DNA of 64,000 bases from Enterobacter sp. JBIWA008 (GTDB lineage Bacteria > Pseudomonadota > Gammaproteobacteria > Enterobacterales > Enterobacteriaceae), in contig NZ_CP074149.1 in the NCBI RefSeq assembly GCF_019968765.1, forward strand, positions 2,914,001 to 2,978,000. Direction: 5' to 3'. Within the stretch, counting starts at the first letter, position 1; the number at the start of each line of letters is the position of its first letter. Both the position numbers and the translations under genes were made by a program. The notes under the pieces are model-generated. The model had not been told where the DNA came from and searched no databases. It saw only the letters and a program-made list of their open reading frames with translations. This document shows, in pieces, positions 34,053 through 44,562 of this stretch.

Positions 34053-36432
34053 GGTTCCTCCCGGCAAACCAGCGGCCCGTAGGTTTTCAGCTTGTGCTCC
34101 GGATTAGCCCCCACCGTCAGGGTAGTCCTGCAGCGTCTCCCGTCAGGTGCTATCACCTCGAGCGGGTTAACATCGCTGAGATTCTCCAGCCAGGCGATGC
34201 CGTCATACCCCACCACCGCATTGCTGCGCGAGACGCGTCGGACCTGGCTTCCCACCGGCAGCGCCTGCCCGTGCGCATCATGCAGAATGACGCTGGCCAC
34301 CCGCTCCTGCTCCATCGGAAAATCAACCAGATAGCCGCTGTGACGCCGAATCGCGATCCGGCGTTCGGTCTCTTTCAGACGGGTATCCGCCGGCAGGTTC
34401 AGGGTATCAATCCGGTAGCTTGCCGGGTAATACGCCGACACTCCGCTGACCAGCAGGTAGCCGTTGTTATTGGTTTTACCGACGGGCTGGTTCTCATAGC
34501 TGACGGGCACGTCCGGGTGGCCGTCGGTACTGATGACCACAAACGCATCGTTGATCTTATTCGCAGCGAACAGCTCGCCGTCCATAAGCACAACGGAACC
34601 CATCGCCTCGCCCCACCAGGTCATCATGTCCCTTTCGCCATAGGCGCCGCCCTGCAGCTCAACGTTGTTGTTGCGCCAGCCCAGCGTGCCCTGCTGATAA
34701 TCGCTGGATCTGGACTGGTTGGCCCAGGCCATGTTCCAGTTGAACCCACCGTCAGAAGGCATGGAGTGGTTGTAGTTAATGCGTTGGGTACTACCGGCAT
34801 CCGGGGTGTTTTCAACGGTGACGGCAGCGCTGTCGCGCGCGCCCAGCGGCACCTGCAGCGACAGCGCGACCGTCCAGACTCCCCGCTGCCGATCCCGGCT
34901 GCCGGCCAGGTAAATGCTGCTTGCCCCCCACAGATTGCGGCTCCAGGAGAGATTAAGCAGCTCGGTTTTTTGACTGTCAAAACTCTCCACGCCGATCCAG
35001 GCCGCACCGATGTTGCCGTATCGTCCCATATTGAAGGTCAGAGAATACTGGTCCGTATTACGGCTAAAGCTGGCGATGGGCTTATCGTTTTCGTCATACA
35101 CCGTCGGCTGGTCGTAAAGGGCCAGATTGCCAAAGCCGCGGTCGCGACGCGTGTGCTGGGTGGCGACGCTAAACTCGCTGGTACTGTACTGGTACCCCCA
35201 GTTGATTTGCCCGCCCGCATCTCCGCGCATGCGGCTTTGCGAGTAAGAGGTATTCACCACGCCAAACTGGCCAAGTTTTATTACCGTCCCCGCGCCGCCC
35301 AGCGCCAGCTCCTGCGCCCCTTCCGCGTGACCCTCCAGCGTTAGCCAGTCCGTGATTCCGTAGCGATACGAGCCGCTGCCTGCGGCTGAACCGTAGTCAA
35401 AATTCTTGATACCGTAATTACGCCTCAGGCTGCCGAGCGTCACGGCGCCGTCGCTCAGCCCTTGTTTGAGCAGGTCGCTGGTGACGTAAAACGGTAGCGT
35501 GGTGCTTACCTGGCGCCCCAGCGCATCCGTTGTGACCAGTACCGCATCCCCGGCGCCGTTGATATAGGGCAGATTAGTCAGGGTGAAGGGGCCCGGCTGA
35601 AGCTGGGTAGAGCCGGAGCGATAGCCGTTGATAAAGAGATCGACCGAAGTGGGTACCGCGGCTTCCCCCGCAAACTCGGGCAGCGGCCATGTCACCAGGT
35701 CAGGACGCAGGGAGAAATCCCGTCCGACGCTTATCCCACCCATCCGCACGCTGGAGCTCCAGCTCAGGGCATCGCTGATCACATCCCCGGCGCTCCAGCT
35801 CATCGCGTCATCTTCGTTAGTGAACAGCAGGGTCGTGTCATAGCGAACATACCCTTCCTGCTGACCGTGGTTACTGGTGAAATTTTCCCGCGCGTAACCG
35901 GTGGAGGAAAACGAGCCGTTCTCGTTGAAGTAGCGGAACTCATGCCAGAGCGACGCCTGACCGCCGATATGTTCCGTGTGGTTGGTGTAGAGATCGTAAT
36001 TCAGCAGGCCCCGCGCCCGTAGTGCGGTTTGGCCTGCGCCGCTTGCGCGCTGAAAGGCGTCACGCGGGACGCGACCCAGTCGCGGGGAACGGTCAGCAGC
36101 AGGCGCTGCGCTGCGCTGTCGTACTCCACCCGAACCTGAGCAAGCGAGGAGAGATTTACCTCTCCGGTGGGAACATGCGCCGGGGGCAGCCCCGCGCGCA
36201 GCAAATCGGCGCTGGAGATAAAGAAAGCGCCTTTACGCTGCGTCACGGGCACGACCAGGCCGGTATCGTAGTGGTTGAGCACGAGAGCAAGCTGGAAAAC
36301 CGCTTCATCATTTATCGCCTGCGCCTGGGGAGGTGGCGGTAAACTGTCGTCGCCGGGCTCGGCCAGAGTCGCGGAACTGACGCATAGCAGTATCATCATC
36401 GCCGGCTTCAGTTGACGGGCGTCGACTGCCAT
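34049..36432 (-). pseudogene. Csu-type outer membrane usher, split by a one-base frameshift (CsuD-like)
   Basis: The N-terminal part (36432 to a TGA at 36001) has a signal peptide and the N-terminal periplasmic domain. The remainder, through the 24-strand barrel, plug and C-terminal domains (for example GDVISDALSWSSSVRMGG and PLVCREEP at the end), continues in the -1 frame without any other stop. The whole span is 2384 bases, one short of a multiple of three; restoring one base gives 794 residues, about normal for this usher family. The frame changes near a run of four C (plus strand) at 36009-36012; adding one base there reads GRGGLLNYDLYTN. Could be a real mutation, phase variation or a sequencing error. 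Upstream overlap with the chaperone gene is 25 bases. Confidence 0.85.
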
Positions 36433-37166
36433 TGTGCGTCCCTGGCATTAATCTGCGCGCTCATCCGCTCTGGCTGTCGAACGCCAGCGGGTATTGGCCA
36501 GCTGCGGGTGCTGCCCGGAAGGACGTAACCCAGCAATCCTTCCGCTACCGTGCGTTTCTGACCTCCCTGCTCCAGCGCCACCTGGCTCAGCCTGACGTGG
36601 ACATCCCCCCGATTTCTGACCTCCAGCGCAGGCTTTCCCTCCGCCTGCGTCACCCGCCAGCTCAGGTTTTGGGTTTCCGCCAGCGCGTGGTGCGCGCCCT
36701 CTTTGAGGGTCGGGATCCCCTGTCCATATACGAACAGAGGGATGGAGTAACGCATCTGCAATTTGAGGCCGATGGCGGGTTCGGTTTTGACATCAGGCTG
36801 GGGAATTTCATCGACGATAATGCGGTAAGCCTGTTCGACGCCTGCGGGAACCGGAGCCTGTTTGATAAGGCGAATAAGCTGCTTGCTGCCTGTGCCAATC
36901 GTGACGATCGGCGGGCTGGCGACCACGTCCTGCTGCGCGGTATAACGCTCGTGTCCGTCCTCCTGCTTCCAGCGCACGATGCGAACCTGCATCGTCGTGG
37001 CGCTGTTTCCCTGGTTCTGGATCCACAGTTCCGTGGCGTTGGCGCCCGCAGCGAGCCACGGGTCGATCGGCCAGAGCAGGATGGTGGCCGCCGCCTGCGC
37101 CTGGCCGGTGACCGCAGCCATGCCCAATGCGCCCGCCAGACAAACCGGTCTGAAAAATGGCTTCAT
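36408..37166 (-). CDS. Csu-type periplasmic pilus chaperone (CsuC-like)
   Basis: A 252-residue periplasmic chaperone of the PapD/FimC superfamily, archaic branch. Signal peptide MKPFFRPVCLAGALGMAAVTGQAQA is followed by two Ig-like domains, with the conserved LWIQNQGN, GSKQLIRLI, YRIIVDEIPQ and LRNR-type (EVRNRGDVHVRLSQV) segments. It donates a strand to SCPU subunits and delivers them to the usher. The ATG at 37166 is chosen for its GGGAG ribosome-binding site; an upstream GTG-TTG is also in frame. Confidence 0.88.
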   Translation of the reverse strand: MKPFFRPVCLAGALGMAAVTGQAQAAATILLWPIDPWLAAGANATELWIQNQGNSATTMQVRIVRWKQEDGHERYTAQQDVVASPPIVTIGTGSKQLIRLIKQAPVPAGVEQAYRIIVDEIPQPDVKTEPAIGLKLQMRYSIPLFVYGQGIPTLKEGAHHALAETQNLSWRVTQAEGKPALEVRNRGDVHVRLSQVALEQGGQKRTVAEGLLGYVLPGSTRSWPIPAGVRQPERMSAQINARDAQWQSTPVN

Positions 37167-37182
37167 CAACACTCTCCCTTTA

Positions 37183-37731
37183 TTACCATGACAAGGTCAC
37201 GGTGAGCTGATCGGAATAGGTTCCCGCCGGACTAAAACCGGTCAGTAGCGCCACGCCAAAAAGCGGCAGCGCGATGTTGTTGCTGTTGGTATAGGTCACC
37301 GCGATCGCCTGGTTGACGCCAATTTCGCTGTTCGCGGCCAGCGAGCTGCTGCTGTAGAGCCGGTATGGCACCACGTCGGCGCCGTTCGAGCGTTTCATCC
37401 GGCGAACGGATGAGTAATTTTGACCGCCATTAATGCTCATGCTCAGCGCCACGCCCGGCGTACAGGCGATAGACAACGCCCCGTTTGGCACAAAGCTGGT
37501 GCTGACCGGCGCGCTCTCGACGCCGTTATGGGTGCCAAAATCCAGCGTACCGAGAAGCCCTCCGCTACCGGTTGCCACGGCGCATCCCGGTACAATCGTC
37601 GCGCTGACCTTAAACGACTGGGATGTCACCGCCCCCGCCGTGGGCATCATCAGCAATCCGACGATCAGCGCGAAAAAAGGCTGCACGCGTCCCTCTGCGC
37701 GTTTGCGCAGACCTGTGAGAGATGCCTTCAT
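37183..37731 (-). CDS. Spore-coat-U-domain pilus subunit 2 (Csu minor pilin-like)
   Basis: A 182-residue secreted SCPU protein. After an unusually basic N-terminus (MKASLTGLRKRAEGR) comes a hydrophobic signal core ending near TAGAV. The mature part has the first-strand cysteine (VPGCAV), TLDFGTHNG, the paired cysteine (SIACTPG), the VRRMKRS loop and the ending AGTYSDQLTVTLSW. A linking or minor subunit between major pilin and tip is my inference from its place in the operon. Spacing to the first pilin gene is 12 bp. Confidence 0.85.
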   Translation of the reverse strand: MKASLTGLRKRAEGRVQPFFALIVGLLMMPTAGAVTSQSFKVSATIVPGCAVATGSGGLLGTLDFGTHNGVESAPVSTSFVPNGALSIACTPGVALSMSINGGQNYSSVRRMKRSNGADVVPYRLYSSSSLAANSEIGVNQAIAVTYTNSNNIALPLFGVALLTGFSPAGTYSDQLTVTLSW

Positions 37732-37743
37732 GGCGGTTCGGGA

Positions 37744-38316
37744 CTAATAGGTAACGCTGACGTTAATCGTGTCGGTGTAGGTTCCCGGGACGACCGTCAC
37801 GCTGTTACCGCCGCCGGTAATCCGTCCGTAGAGGGTGTAACTGTCCACCCCACCCGCCGTGGACGCGATCGGCAGCGCGGCGTTATTGGCAATCACGGTG
37901 TTAAACCCGCTGTCGCTGTACAGGCTGTAAGCCACGCCCTGTGCCGCGTTGGCCGTATTAACCAGATAGCGCGCAGGGGTGCCCGGCGTGCCGACAACAG
38001 TGCCGGGGGCCGTGGAGTTGGTGTTGCCGACGATCGCCACCGTATAGCTGGCGGTCGTACATTGAATGGTGAAGGTGTTTCCGCCGCTGGCGCCGCTCAG
38101 CTGCGTCGTAAGCGTGGAAAAGGTTGCCGGATGGGTACCGAAATCGAGCGTACCGAAGTTAATGCCACTTTGCGCGGGCGAGCCGTTTATCAGACACCCG
38201 TTTGTCAGCGTCAGGGTCGCGCCGATGGTGCCGCTGCTGGTGACGGCCAGCGCCTGATGCGCCGTTGTCGCAGCCAGTAATGTGCCTGTGCAGATCAAAA
38301 GAAGTTTTCTTTTCAT
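37744..38316 (-). CDS. Spore-coat-U-domain major pilin (CsuA/B-like)
   Basis: First gene of the pilus operon: 190 residues with a clear signal peptide (MKRKLLLICTGTLLAATTAHQALA). One SCPU domain is visible: LTNGCLING and TIQCTTAS cysteines, INFGTLDFGTH, and the ending PGTYTDTINVSVTY. Archaic chaperone-usher major pilins look like this and polymerise by donor-strand exchange. Its promoter should be in the AT-rich region up to 38747, shared with the divergent symporter. I saw no phase-variable invertible element there. Confidence 0.86.
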   Translation of the reverse strand: MKRKLLLICTGTLLAATTAHQALAVTSSGTIGATLTLTNGCLINGSPAQSGINFGTLDFGTHPATFSTLTTQLSGASGGNTFTIQCTTASYTVAIVGNTNSTAPGTVVGTPGTPARYLVNTANAAQGVAYSLYSDSGFNTVIANNAALPIASTAGGVDSYTLYGRITGGGNSVTVVPGTYTDTINVSVTY

Positions 38317-38746
38317 TTACCACCCTCCAGAAGACGTCTCCGTTCCCTTGCCACATTTTATTTTTGCTGTTCAAGATGTTAGCCCCGCTTAAGGTTCCTC
38401 TGAGGGGGGTTATTGAGAATTTAGTTTACGGATATCTCTTCGACCACCTGACCCTAAACGCATAAGCTATATGTCTTATTGACTAAATTTTACTATAAAT
38501 AACAGTGAGTTAAATTAATTCAGGCAGCGATTTTATTATATTTTGGGAGAATATATCTATTAAAGTGTGACAGCGATCACAATATATCGTCAGCGCATTA
38601 ACAACAAAATTAATAAAACTTAAAAAGGAGTTGTATCCCCCTACACTTTGCGTCAATTTATGTGCCGAATAATTTCTCGCATCGTAATAAAAAATTTATA
38701 TGTATCGACGCGGGCTACATCTGAAGCGCATAGAGGGTCTTTTTTC
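38317..38746. other. AT-rich divergent promoter region between pilus operon and symporter
   Basis: 430 bp without a credible gene. It is markedly more AT-rich than its flanks, which suits silencing by H-NS (inference). It holds a perfect CRP site at 38566-38581 closer to the symporter; no sigma-28 site was seen for the pilus genes. Confidence 0.7.
38566..38581. promoter_or_regulatory. CRP site upstream of the dicarboxylate/amino acid symporter
   Basis: TGTGACAGCGATCACA has both perfect half-sites TGTGA and TCACA with six-base spacing. It lies 173 bp from the symporter GTG and 257 bp from the first pilin ATG, so either gene could be the target; carbon-source transporters are the usual one. 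Confidence 0.75.
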
Positions 38747-40012
38747 GTGGCAAGTGCAAACAAACTCACACTCTTCATCGTGATATTCATGCTGGCGGGT
38801 ATTCTTTCAGGGGCTGCAATTCATGAGTATGCATCTGCGGATGCCATCAAAGCCTGGTCGGATAATATTACCCTTCTGACCGATATTTTCCTCCGTCTGA
38901 TCAAAATGGTCATTGCACCGTTGGTCTTCAGCACGCTCACCGTCGGCATTATGAAGCTGGGCGAAACCTCCACCATTGGCCGCGTTGGCGGCAAAGCGAT
39001 GGTGTGGTTTATCAGTTCATCCGTACTCTCTATTCTGGTCGGACTGTTCATCGTCACGCTGGAGCATCCGGGAAGCGGTCTGAACCTGACGGTCCCGACA
39101 GAAGCGGTGGATACCGGCCTGGCCGTTGGCGGCATGACGCTGAAAGCGTTCCTCTCGCACACCATCCCAACCAGCATTGCAGGGGCGATGTCGAACAATG
39201 AGATCCTGCAGATTGTGGTGTTCTCAATGTTCTTCGGCATCGGCGGCGCGTCGCTGGGGCAGAAATTCAACGCGCCGCTGGTGGCCGCGCTGGATGTCGT
39301 TTCCCATATCATGCTGAAGGTAACGGGTTATGTGATGTACGTTGCTCCGCTGGCCATTTTCGCAGCGATTTCATCCGTCATTGCCACGCAGGGTCTGGGC
39401 ATTCTGCTTAACTACGCCTCCTTTATTGGCGGTTACTATGTTGCCATTCTTCTTACCTGCATGGTGCTGCTGGCCGTGGGTTACATGGTACTGAAAAAAG
39501 AGGTGTTTCGCCTGGTCAGCATGCTGAAAGATCCTGTCCTGGTGGCGTTTACCACCAGCAGCTCTGAAGCCGCCTACCCTAAAACGCTGGAGCAGCTGGA
39601 GCGCTTTGGCTGCTCGCGCAACATCGCCTCTTTCGTTCTGCCGATTGGCTACTCCTTCAACCTGGTGGGTTCGATGGTGTACTGCTCTTTCGCTTCGATG
39701 TTTATCGCTCAGGCGTACAACATTCACCTGAGCTTCTCTGAGGTGACGGTGCTGATGCTGACCCTGATGCTTGCGTCGAAAGGGATTGCGGGCGTACCGC
39801 GTTCTTCACTGGTGGTGCTGGCAGCAACCATTCCGAGCTTTAATATTCCGGTGGCGGGTATTCTGCTGCTGATGGGGATCGACCATTTCCTGGACATGGG
39901 CCGTTCCGCAATTAACGTGCTGGGGAATGGGATCGCGACCGCGATGCTGTCACAGAATGAAGGCGCACGGGAAGCAGAAGCAGAAGCGGAGCTGGTAAAG
40001 CAGGAAGCGTAA
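38747..40012 (+). CDS. Dicarboxylate/amino acid:cation symporter (DAACS family), GTG start
   Basis: A 421-residue membrane transporter of the GltP/DctA superfamily, importing dicarboxylates or acidic amino acids with protons or sodium. Family marks are FTTSSSEAAYPKTLEQLE (HP1, serine-rich), NLVGSMVYCSFASMFIAQ (TM7) and DHFLDMGRSAINVLGN (TM8). I prefer the GTG at 38747 (ASANKLTLFIV) with an AGAGGG site nine bases upstream. An ATG at 38648 would add 33 residues unlike any family N-terminus. The substrate cannot be told from sequence. It sits inside the split chemotaxis cluster, converging with cheW. Confidence 0.88.
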   Translation: MASANKLTLFIVIFMLAGILSGAAIHEYASADAIKAWSDNITLLTDIFLRLIKMVIAPLVFSTLTVGIMKLGETSTIGRVGGKAMVWFISSSVLSILVGLFIVTLEHPGSGLNLTVPTEAVDTGLAVGGMTLKAFLSHTIPTSIAGAMSNNEILQIVVFSMFFGIGGASLGQKFNAPLVAALDVVSHIMLKVTGYVMYVAPLAIFAAISSVIATQGLGILLNYASFIGGYYVAILLTCMVLLAVGYMVLKKEVFRLVSMLKDPVLVAFTTSSSEAAYPKTLEQLERFGCSRNIASFVLPIGYSFNLVGSMVYCSFASMFIAQAYNIHLSFSEVTVLMLTLMLASKGIAGVPRSSLVVLAATIPSFNIPVAGILLLMGIDHFLDMGRSAINVLGNGIATAMLSQNEGAREAEAEAELVKQEA

Positions 40013-40022
40013 GGTGAAAAAA

Positions 40023-40068
40023 GGGTGAGGCCTGATGCCCTCACCCAGCCTTCTCCCACAGGGAGAGG
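40023..40068. repeat. Short intergenic palindrome (REP-like), copy 2
   Basis: Two small stems in tandem: GGGTGAGG/CCTCACCC and CTCCC/GGGAG. It shares CTGATGCCCTC and the GGGAGAGGG arm with the element at 7275-7307. Located between the symporter stop and the bidirectional terminator. Confidence 0.55.
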
Positions 40069-40080
40069 GAGCAAATACAA

Positions 40081-40106
40081 AAAACGGCAACCTGGGTTGC
40101 CGTTTT
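40081..40106. terminator. Terminator between symporter and cheW
   Basis: The eleven-base-pair stem AAAACGGCAAC/GTTGCCGTTTT has T-rich flanks on both strands and lies 9 bp past the cheW stop. It ends the motA-cheW operon and probably the symporter transcript. Confidence 0.88.
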
Positions 40107-40114
40107 GCATTTAC

Positions 40115-40618
40115 CTAGGCTACGTGACTCGCGGCGATATCCAGCAGCGCCATCTCATCGCTGTTCAGCAGCTTCTCAATGTTCACCAGAATCAGCATAC
40201 GCTCGCCGAGCGCGCCCAGACCGGTCAGGTATTCGGTCGACAGCGTGACCGCAAACTCCGGCGCAGGACGAATTTGGTCAGAGGTCAGGGAAAGCACATC
40301 AGATACGCCATCCACCACGATACCTACCACGCGCTGCCCCAGATTGAGGACGATCACCACGGTGTTGTCGTCATAGTCAACGTCGCCCTGGCTGAACTTC
40401 ACGCGCAGGTCCACGATTGGCACAATGACGCCACGCAGGTTGGTGACACCTTTAATAAAAGCAGGCGTGTTAGCGATGCGGGTAACCTGGTCGTAACCAC
40501 GGATTTCCTGCACTTTCAGGATATCGATGCCGTACTCCTCATCGCCTAAAGTGAATACCAGGAATTCCTGCCCTGATGGCTCGCCCGCCAGTTTCGTTAC
40601 ATTACTCATACCGGTCAT
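40115..40618 (-). CDS. cheW: Chemotaxis coupling protein CheW
   Basis: A 167-residue adaptor linking receptors to CheA, almost identical to the enteric protein ([34 protein letters not shown]). Last gene of motA-motB-cheA-cheW; in E. coli tar follows directly, but here a terminator and the insert follow. Confidence 0.97.
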   Translation of the reverse strand: MTGMSNVTKLAGEPSGQEFLVFTLGDEEYGIDILKVQEIRGYDQVTRIANTPAFIKGVTNLRGVIVPIVDLRVKFSQGDVDYDDNTVVIVLNLGQRVVGIVVDGVSDVLSLTSDQIRPAPEFAVTLSTEYLTGLGALGERMLILVNIEKLLNSDEMALLDIAASHVA

Positions 40619-40637
40619 GTTATTACCTTCTACTTAA

Positions 40638-42677
40638 TCAGGCGGCTGTGTACGCCACACGTTGTTCACGATTTAATCCCTGAAGCGCCGACACATCGAC
40701 GATCAGCGCCACGCTACCATCACCCAGAATGGTGGCGGCAGAAATACCCGGCACTTTGCGGTAGTTGCTTTCGAGGTTCTTCACTACCACCTGGTGCTGA
40801 CCAATCAGCTGATCGACCAGCAGCGCATAGCGGCGGCCTGCGCTTTGCAGGATCACAACGATGCCCTGCGTGGCCTCCGTCTTCGCCCCGTCCACTTCGA
40901 ACACTTTCCACAGTTCCACCAGCGGCAGATATTCGCCACGCACTTCGAGCACGCGCTCGCCGCCGGCCAGCGGATGCAGATCTTCTTCACGCGGCTGCAG
41001 GGATTCCATTACGGCGTTCAGCGGCAGGATAAAGACTTCGTCCGCCACTTTGACCGACATGCCGTCGAGGATCGCCAGCGTCAGCGGCAGCAGGATGCGA
41101 ATGGTGGTGCCGGAACCCTGTTTAGACTTGATCTCAACGTGGCCGCCCATCTCCTGAATGTTACGTTTCACGACGTCCATGCCCACACCGCGTCCGGACA
41201 CGTCGGTCACCTGCTCGGCGGTAGAGAAGCCCGGCGCGAAGATCAGCATGCCCACTTCTTCGTCGGTCATGTTTTCATTGACCGCCATTCCCTGCGAAAT
41301 CGCTTTTGCCAGGATACGCTCGCGGTTAAGACCCGCGCCGTCATCTGTCACTTCGATACAGATGTTCCCGCCCTGGTGTTCCGCTGAGAGGATCAGATTT
41401 CCGACCGGGGATTTTCCAGCGGCAATGCGGTTTTCCGGCAGTTCGATACCGTGGTCGAGGCTGTTACGCACCAGGTGCGTTAACGGGTCAATGATGCGCT
41501 CGATCAGGCTCTTATCCAGTTCGGTTGAGCTGCCCATCAGGGTCAGTTCAATCTGTTTATTCAGCTTGCTGGCAAGGTCGCGGACCAGACGCGGGAAGCG
41601 GCTGAAGACATATTCCATCGGCATCATACGGATGGACATGACCGATTCCTGCAGGTCGCGGGCGTTACGCTGCAGCTGGCCCATGCTGGTAATCAGATCG
41701 CCGTGCGTGACCGGGTCCAGTTCGTTAGAACGTTGCGCCAGCATCGACTGCGTGATGACCAGTTCCCCCACCAGGTTAATCAGCTGGTCGACCTTCTCAA
41801 CCGCAACGCGAATACTGGTTGACTCGCTGGCGCGCGCGGCAGGTTTCTCACCACGTCCACCAGGTGCCGCGGCCTCTTTTGGCACGGCCTTCAGCGCCGG
41901 GGCCGCAGGTGCCACTGCCGGCGCGGCGGCCTGAGCGACAACGGCCACCTCTTCCGCAGCGGCAGGCGCGTCAACCTCAGCCGTTTCGGTTTCGAAGGCG
42001 ATCTGGTCAGCTTCAATCACAAAGCACAGTACCGCCACGATATCGTCCTGGCCAATACCGTCATCAAGCGTCGCGGCAAGGCTGTCTTTGCCTTTTACCA
42101 CGTTACTTAACTTCGCCAGGTTGCCCAGCTCTTCTTCCAGCAGGTTAACTTCATTCTCTTTGAGGCGCGACAGCACAACGCGCAGTTTGCCCGCTTGTGC
42201 CGCGGCTGGTGCGGCCTCTTCGGCTGCAACCGCATCGACAACGCTCAGTTTCGCCGCGGGGACAACGGCTGCAGCGACTTCACCTTTTGCTTCCAGGGCG
42301 AGCTGGCGCAGCGCATTGCAGATGTATTCAAAGCTGGCGGCATCAGGCTCTGCCGAGCTTTTATAGGCGTCGAGCTGTTCCTGCATAATATCTTTGGTTT
42401 CCAAAAACAGGTTGATAATGTCGGTATTGAGCTGCATCTCACCGCGTCGTGCTTCATCAAGCAGGTTTTCCATTAAATGGGTCGTTTCCTGCAGGATGGT
42501 AAATCCAAACGTTCCGGCTCCGCCTTTAATAGAGTGCGCCGCACGGAAGATGGCATTGAGCTGCTCGGAGTCCGGTGCTTCGGGCACCAAATCGAGCAAG
42601 TGTTGCTCCATATCGGCCAACAATTCGTCGGCTTCATCAAAGAATGTTTGGTAAAAATCGCTAATATCCATGCTCAC
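40638..42677 (-). CDS. cheA: Chemotaxis histidine kinase CheA (GTG start)
   Basis: Autophosphorylates and passes phosphate to CheY and CheB. Counting from the GTG at 42677 used in E. coli, the product is 679 residues with the phosphorylated His at 48 ([12 protein letters not shown]). Domains in order are P1 HPt, P2 CheY/CheB docking (~160-230), an Ala/Pro-rich linker, P3 dimerisation, P4 ATPase ([33 protein letters not shown]) and P5 CheW-like. It is about 25 residues longer than E. coli CheA, because of the expanded Ala/Pro linkers around P2. Confidence 0.97.
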   Translation of the reverse strand: MSMDISDFYQTFFDEADELLADMEQHLLDLVPEAPDSEQLNAIFRAAHSIKGGAGTFGFTILQETTHLMENLLDEARRGEMQLNTDIINLFLETKDIMQEQLDAYKSSAEPDAASFEYICNALRQLALEAKGEVAAAVVPAAKLSVVDAVAAEEAAPAAAQAGKLRVVLSRLKENEVNLLEEELGNLAKLSNVVKGKDSLAATLDDGIGQDDIVAVLCFVIEADQIAFETETAEVDAPAAAEEVAVVAQAAAPAVAPAAPALKAVPKEAAAPGGRGEKPAARASESTSIRVAVEKVDQLINLVGELVITQSMLAQRSNELDPVTHGDLITSMGQLQRNARDLQESVMSIRMMPMEYVFSRFPRLVRDLASKLNKQIELTLMGSSTELDKSLIERIIDPLTHLVRNSLDHGIELPENRIAAGKSPVGNLILSAEHQGGNICIEVTDDGAGLNRERILAKAISQGMAVNENMTDEEVGMLIFAPGFSTAEQVTDVSGRGVGMDVVKRNIQEMGGHVEIKSKQGSGTTIRILLPLTLAILDGMSVKVADEVFILPLNAVMESLQPREEDLHPLAGGERVLEVRGEYLPLVELWKVFEVDGAKTEATQGIVVILQSAGRRYALLVDQLIGQHQVVVKNLESNYRKVPGISAATILGDGSVALIVDVSALQGLNREQRVAYTAA

Positions 42678-42681
42678 GCTA

Positions 42682-43611
42682 TCACCTCGGATTGGCTGGT
42701 GGCGATGTTGGAACGGCAGCCGAAGGAACGGCCCCAGGCTGTTTTAAATCGTCCAGTGACTCATTCTGACTTTCGGCGTTTTCATGCAGGATGGCCTGCT
42801 CCGCCTGCTGGTTCAGCACTAAAAGACTGATACGACGGTTGATGGCATCATCCGGCCCGCGGTCGGAAACGCGCATGGTTGCCGCCATGCCGACTACGCG
42901 CAGTACCTTGCCATCGTCAAGCCCACCTACCACCAGCTCGCGACGCGAGGCGTTGGCACGATCGGCAGAAAGCTCCCAGTTGCTGTATCCCTTCTCCCCA
43001 CTGGCGTACGGGAAATCATCCGTGTGTCCTGACAGGCTGATTCGGTTAGGAATGCCGTTCAGCACCGGTGCAATAGCACGCAGAATGTCGCGCATGTACG
43101 GTTCGACTTCCGCACTCCCGGTTTTAAACATTGGGCGATTCTGGCTGTCAATAATCTGAATACGCAGCCCTTCCTGCACCAGGTCGATCTTCAGATGCGG
43201 GCGCAGCGCGCGCAGTTTCGGATCTGCTTCAATCAGCTGATCGAGATCGCCACGCAGTTTCTTCAGACGCGCCTGCTCCATCTTTCTTTTCAGCTCGTCG
43301 ATGTTCGGCTCTTTTTTCACCTCACCCTTCTGCTGGGTGTAATCATCGCCGCCGCCCGGGATCGGGCTGTCGCTGTTAGAGATACGCGGCCCACCGGCCA
43401 CCGCCGTTGCCAGCGGCGTTCGGAAATATTCGGCAATCTGGATCAGTTCTTTTGGGCTGGAGATGGAGATCAGCCACATCACCAGAAAGAACGCCATCAT
43501 TGCGGTCATAAAGTCGGCGTACGCAATTTTCCACGAGCCGTGCGCGCCATGCCCGCCGCCCTTGTGCTTGCGTTTTTTTACGATGACGATCGGATGGGAC
43601 TGGTTTTTCAT
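42682..43611 (-). CDS. motB: Flagellar stator protein MotB
   Basis: A 309-residue stator subunit anchored to peptidoglycan. A single transmembrane segment carries the essential proton-binding Asp33 ([19 protein letters not shown]), preceded by a basic cytoplasmic tail and followed by the plug and an OmpA-like domain ([20 protein letters not shown]). Overlaps motA by four bases. Confidence 0.97.
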   Translation of the reverse strand: MKNQSHPIVIVKKRKHKGGGHGAHGSWKIAYADFMTAMMAFFLVMWLISISSPKELIQIAEYFRTPLATAVAGGPRISNSDSPIPGGGDDYTQQKGEVKKEPNIDELKRKMEQARLKKLRGDLDQLIEADPKLRALRPHLKIDLVQEGLRIQIIDSQNRPMFKTGSAEVEPYMRDILRAIAPVLNGIPNRISLSGHTDDFPYASGEKGYSNWELSADRANASRRELVVGGLDDGKVLRVVGMAATMRVSDRGPDDAINRRISLLVLNQQAEQAILHENAESQNESLDDLKQPGAVPSAAVPTSPPANPR

Positions 43612-44495
43612 GCGTCCTCAGTCGTCGTCTGTTGGTTTGGGTTTTTCACCGCGCGCACGTGTTCTTCAAGCTCGATAAACGACGGACGCTCGCTGGAGTA
43701 AAGCGTTTTACGGCCAAACTCAACCGCGATCGGTGGCGCGTAACCGTTGAGGTTAGAGAGCAGCGTGATCTTCACGCACTGCATCATTTTGGTGGTTTCA
43801 GCGCTCTTCTGGCGCAGAACGCTTGCCAGCGGTGAGATGAAGCCGTACGCCAGCAAAATACCAAGGAAAGTTCCCACCATCGCGTGGGCAATCAGCGCGC
43901 CCAGCTCGGCTGCCGGACGGTCTGCCGACGCCAGAGCGTGAACCACCCCCATCACCGCAGCAACGATACCGAATGCCGGAAGCGAGTCGCCGACCAGCGC
44001 CAGGCTGTTGGCCGGCACTTCAGATTCGCTTTCGTGGGTTTCGATCTCTTCGTCCATCAGCGCTTCGATTTCGAAGGTATTCATGTTGCCGCTGATGATC
44101 AGTCGCAGGTAGTCGACGATGAAATCCAGCATCATGGCGTCAGCAAGAATTCGCGGATAGCTGGCAAAAATTTCGCTCTCTTTAGGGTTTTCAATATCCC
44201 GTTCAAGCGAGAACATGCCCTGCTGACGCGACTTCGCCATCAGGCGATAGAGCAGTGCCAGCAGATCCATATACATGCTTTTGGTGTATTTCGAGCGACG
44301 GAACAGCAACGGAATCGCTTTCAGCGTGCCCTTGATCGATTTACCGTTGTTACCAACGATAAAAGCCCCTACCCCTGCACCGCCGATGATAATAAGTTCA
44401 GCCGGTTGATAGAGTGCTCCAAGGTGCCCGCCGGTCATCATGTAACCGCCGAAAACTGTACCGAGAACTACCAGGTAACCTAATAAGATAAGCAC
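43608..44495 (-). CDS. motA: Flagellar stator protein MotA
   Basis: A 295-residue proton-channel subunit with four membrane helices and a large cytoplasmic loop that contacts FliG ([21 protein letters not shown], carrying the conserved Arg and Glu). [16 protein letters not shown] contains the conserved proline of helix three. First gene of the operon. I did not find a sigma-28 site in the 123 bp between it and flhC. Confidence 0.97.
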   Translation of the reverse strand: MLILLGYLVVLGTVFGGYMMTGGHLGALYQPAELIIIGGAGVGAFIVGNNGKSIKGTLKAIPLLFRRSKYTKSMYMDLLALLYRLMAKSRQQGMFSLERDIENPKESEIFASYPRILADAMMLDFIVDYLRLIISGNMNTFEIEALMDEEIETHESESEVPANSLALVGDSLPAFGIVAAVMGVVHALASADRPAAELGALIAHAMVGTFLGILLAYGFISPLASVLRQKSAETTKMMQCVKITLLSNLNGYAPPIAVEFGRKTLYSSERPSFIELEEHVRAVKNPNQQTTTEDA

Positions 44496-44562
44496 GACAT
44501 CATCCTTCCGCTAGTGACTATGGCAAGGACGTCCAGCTCACAGCGTTTACCGTTTGCGGGGT

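Noticed and set aside
34094..35344. 416-codon plus-strand frame over the usher
   Set aside because: Shadow of the usher gene; the minus-strand frame has clear usher motifs.
36001..36060. Programmed -1 ribosomal frameshift in the usher
   Set aside because: No typical X-XXY-YYZ slippery heptamer is present in the overlap. A one-base loss at the C run explains the data more simply.
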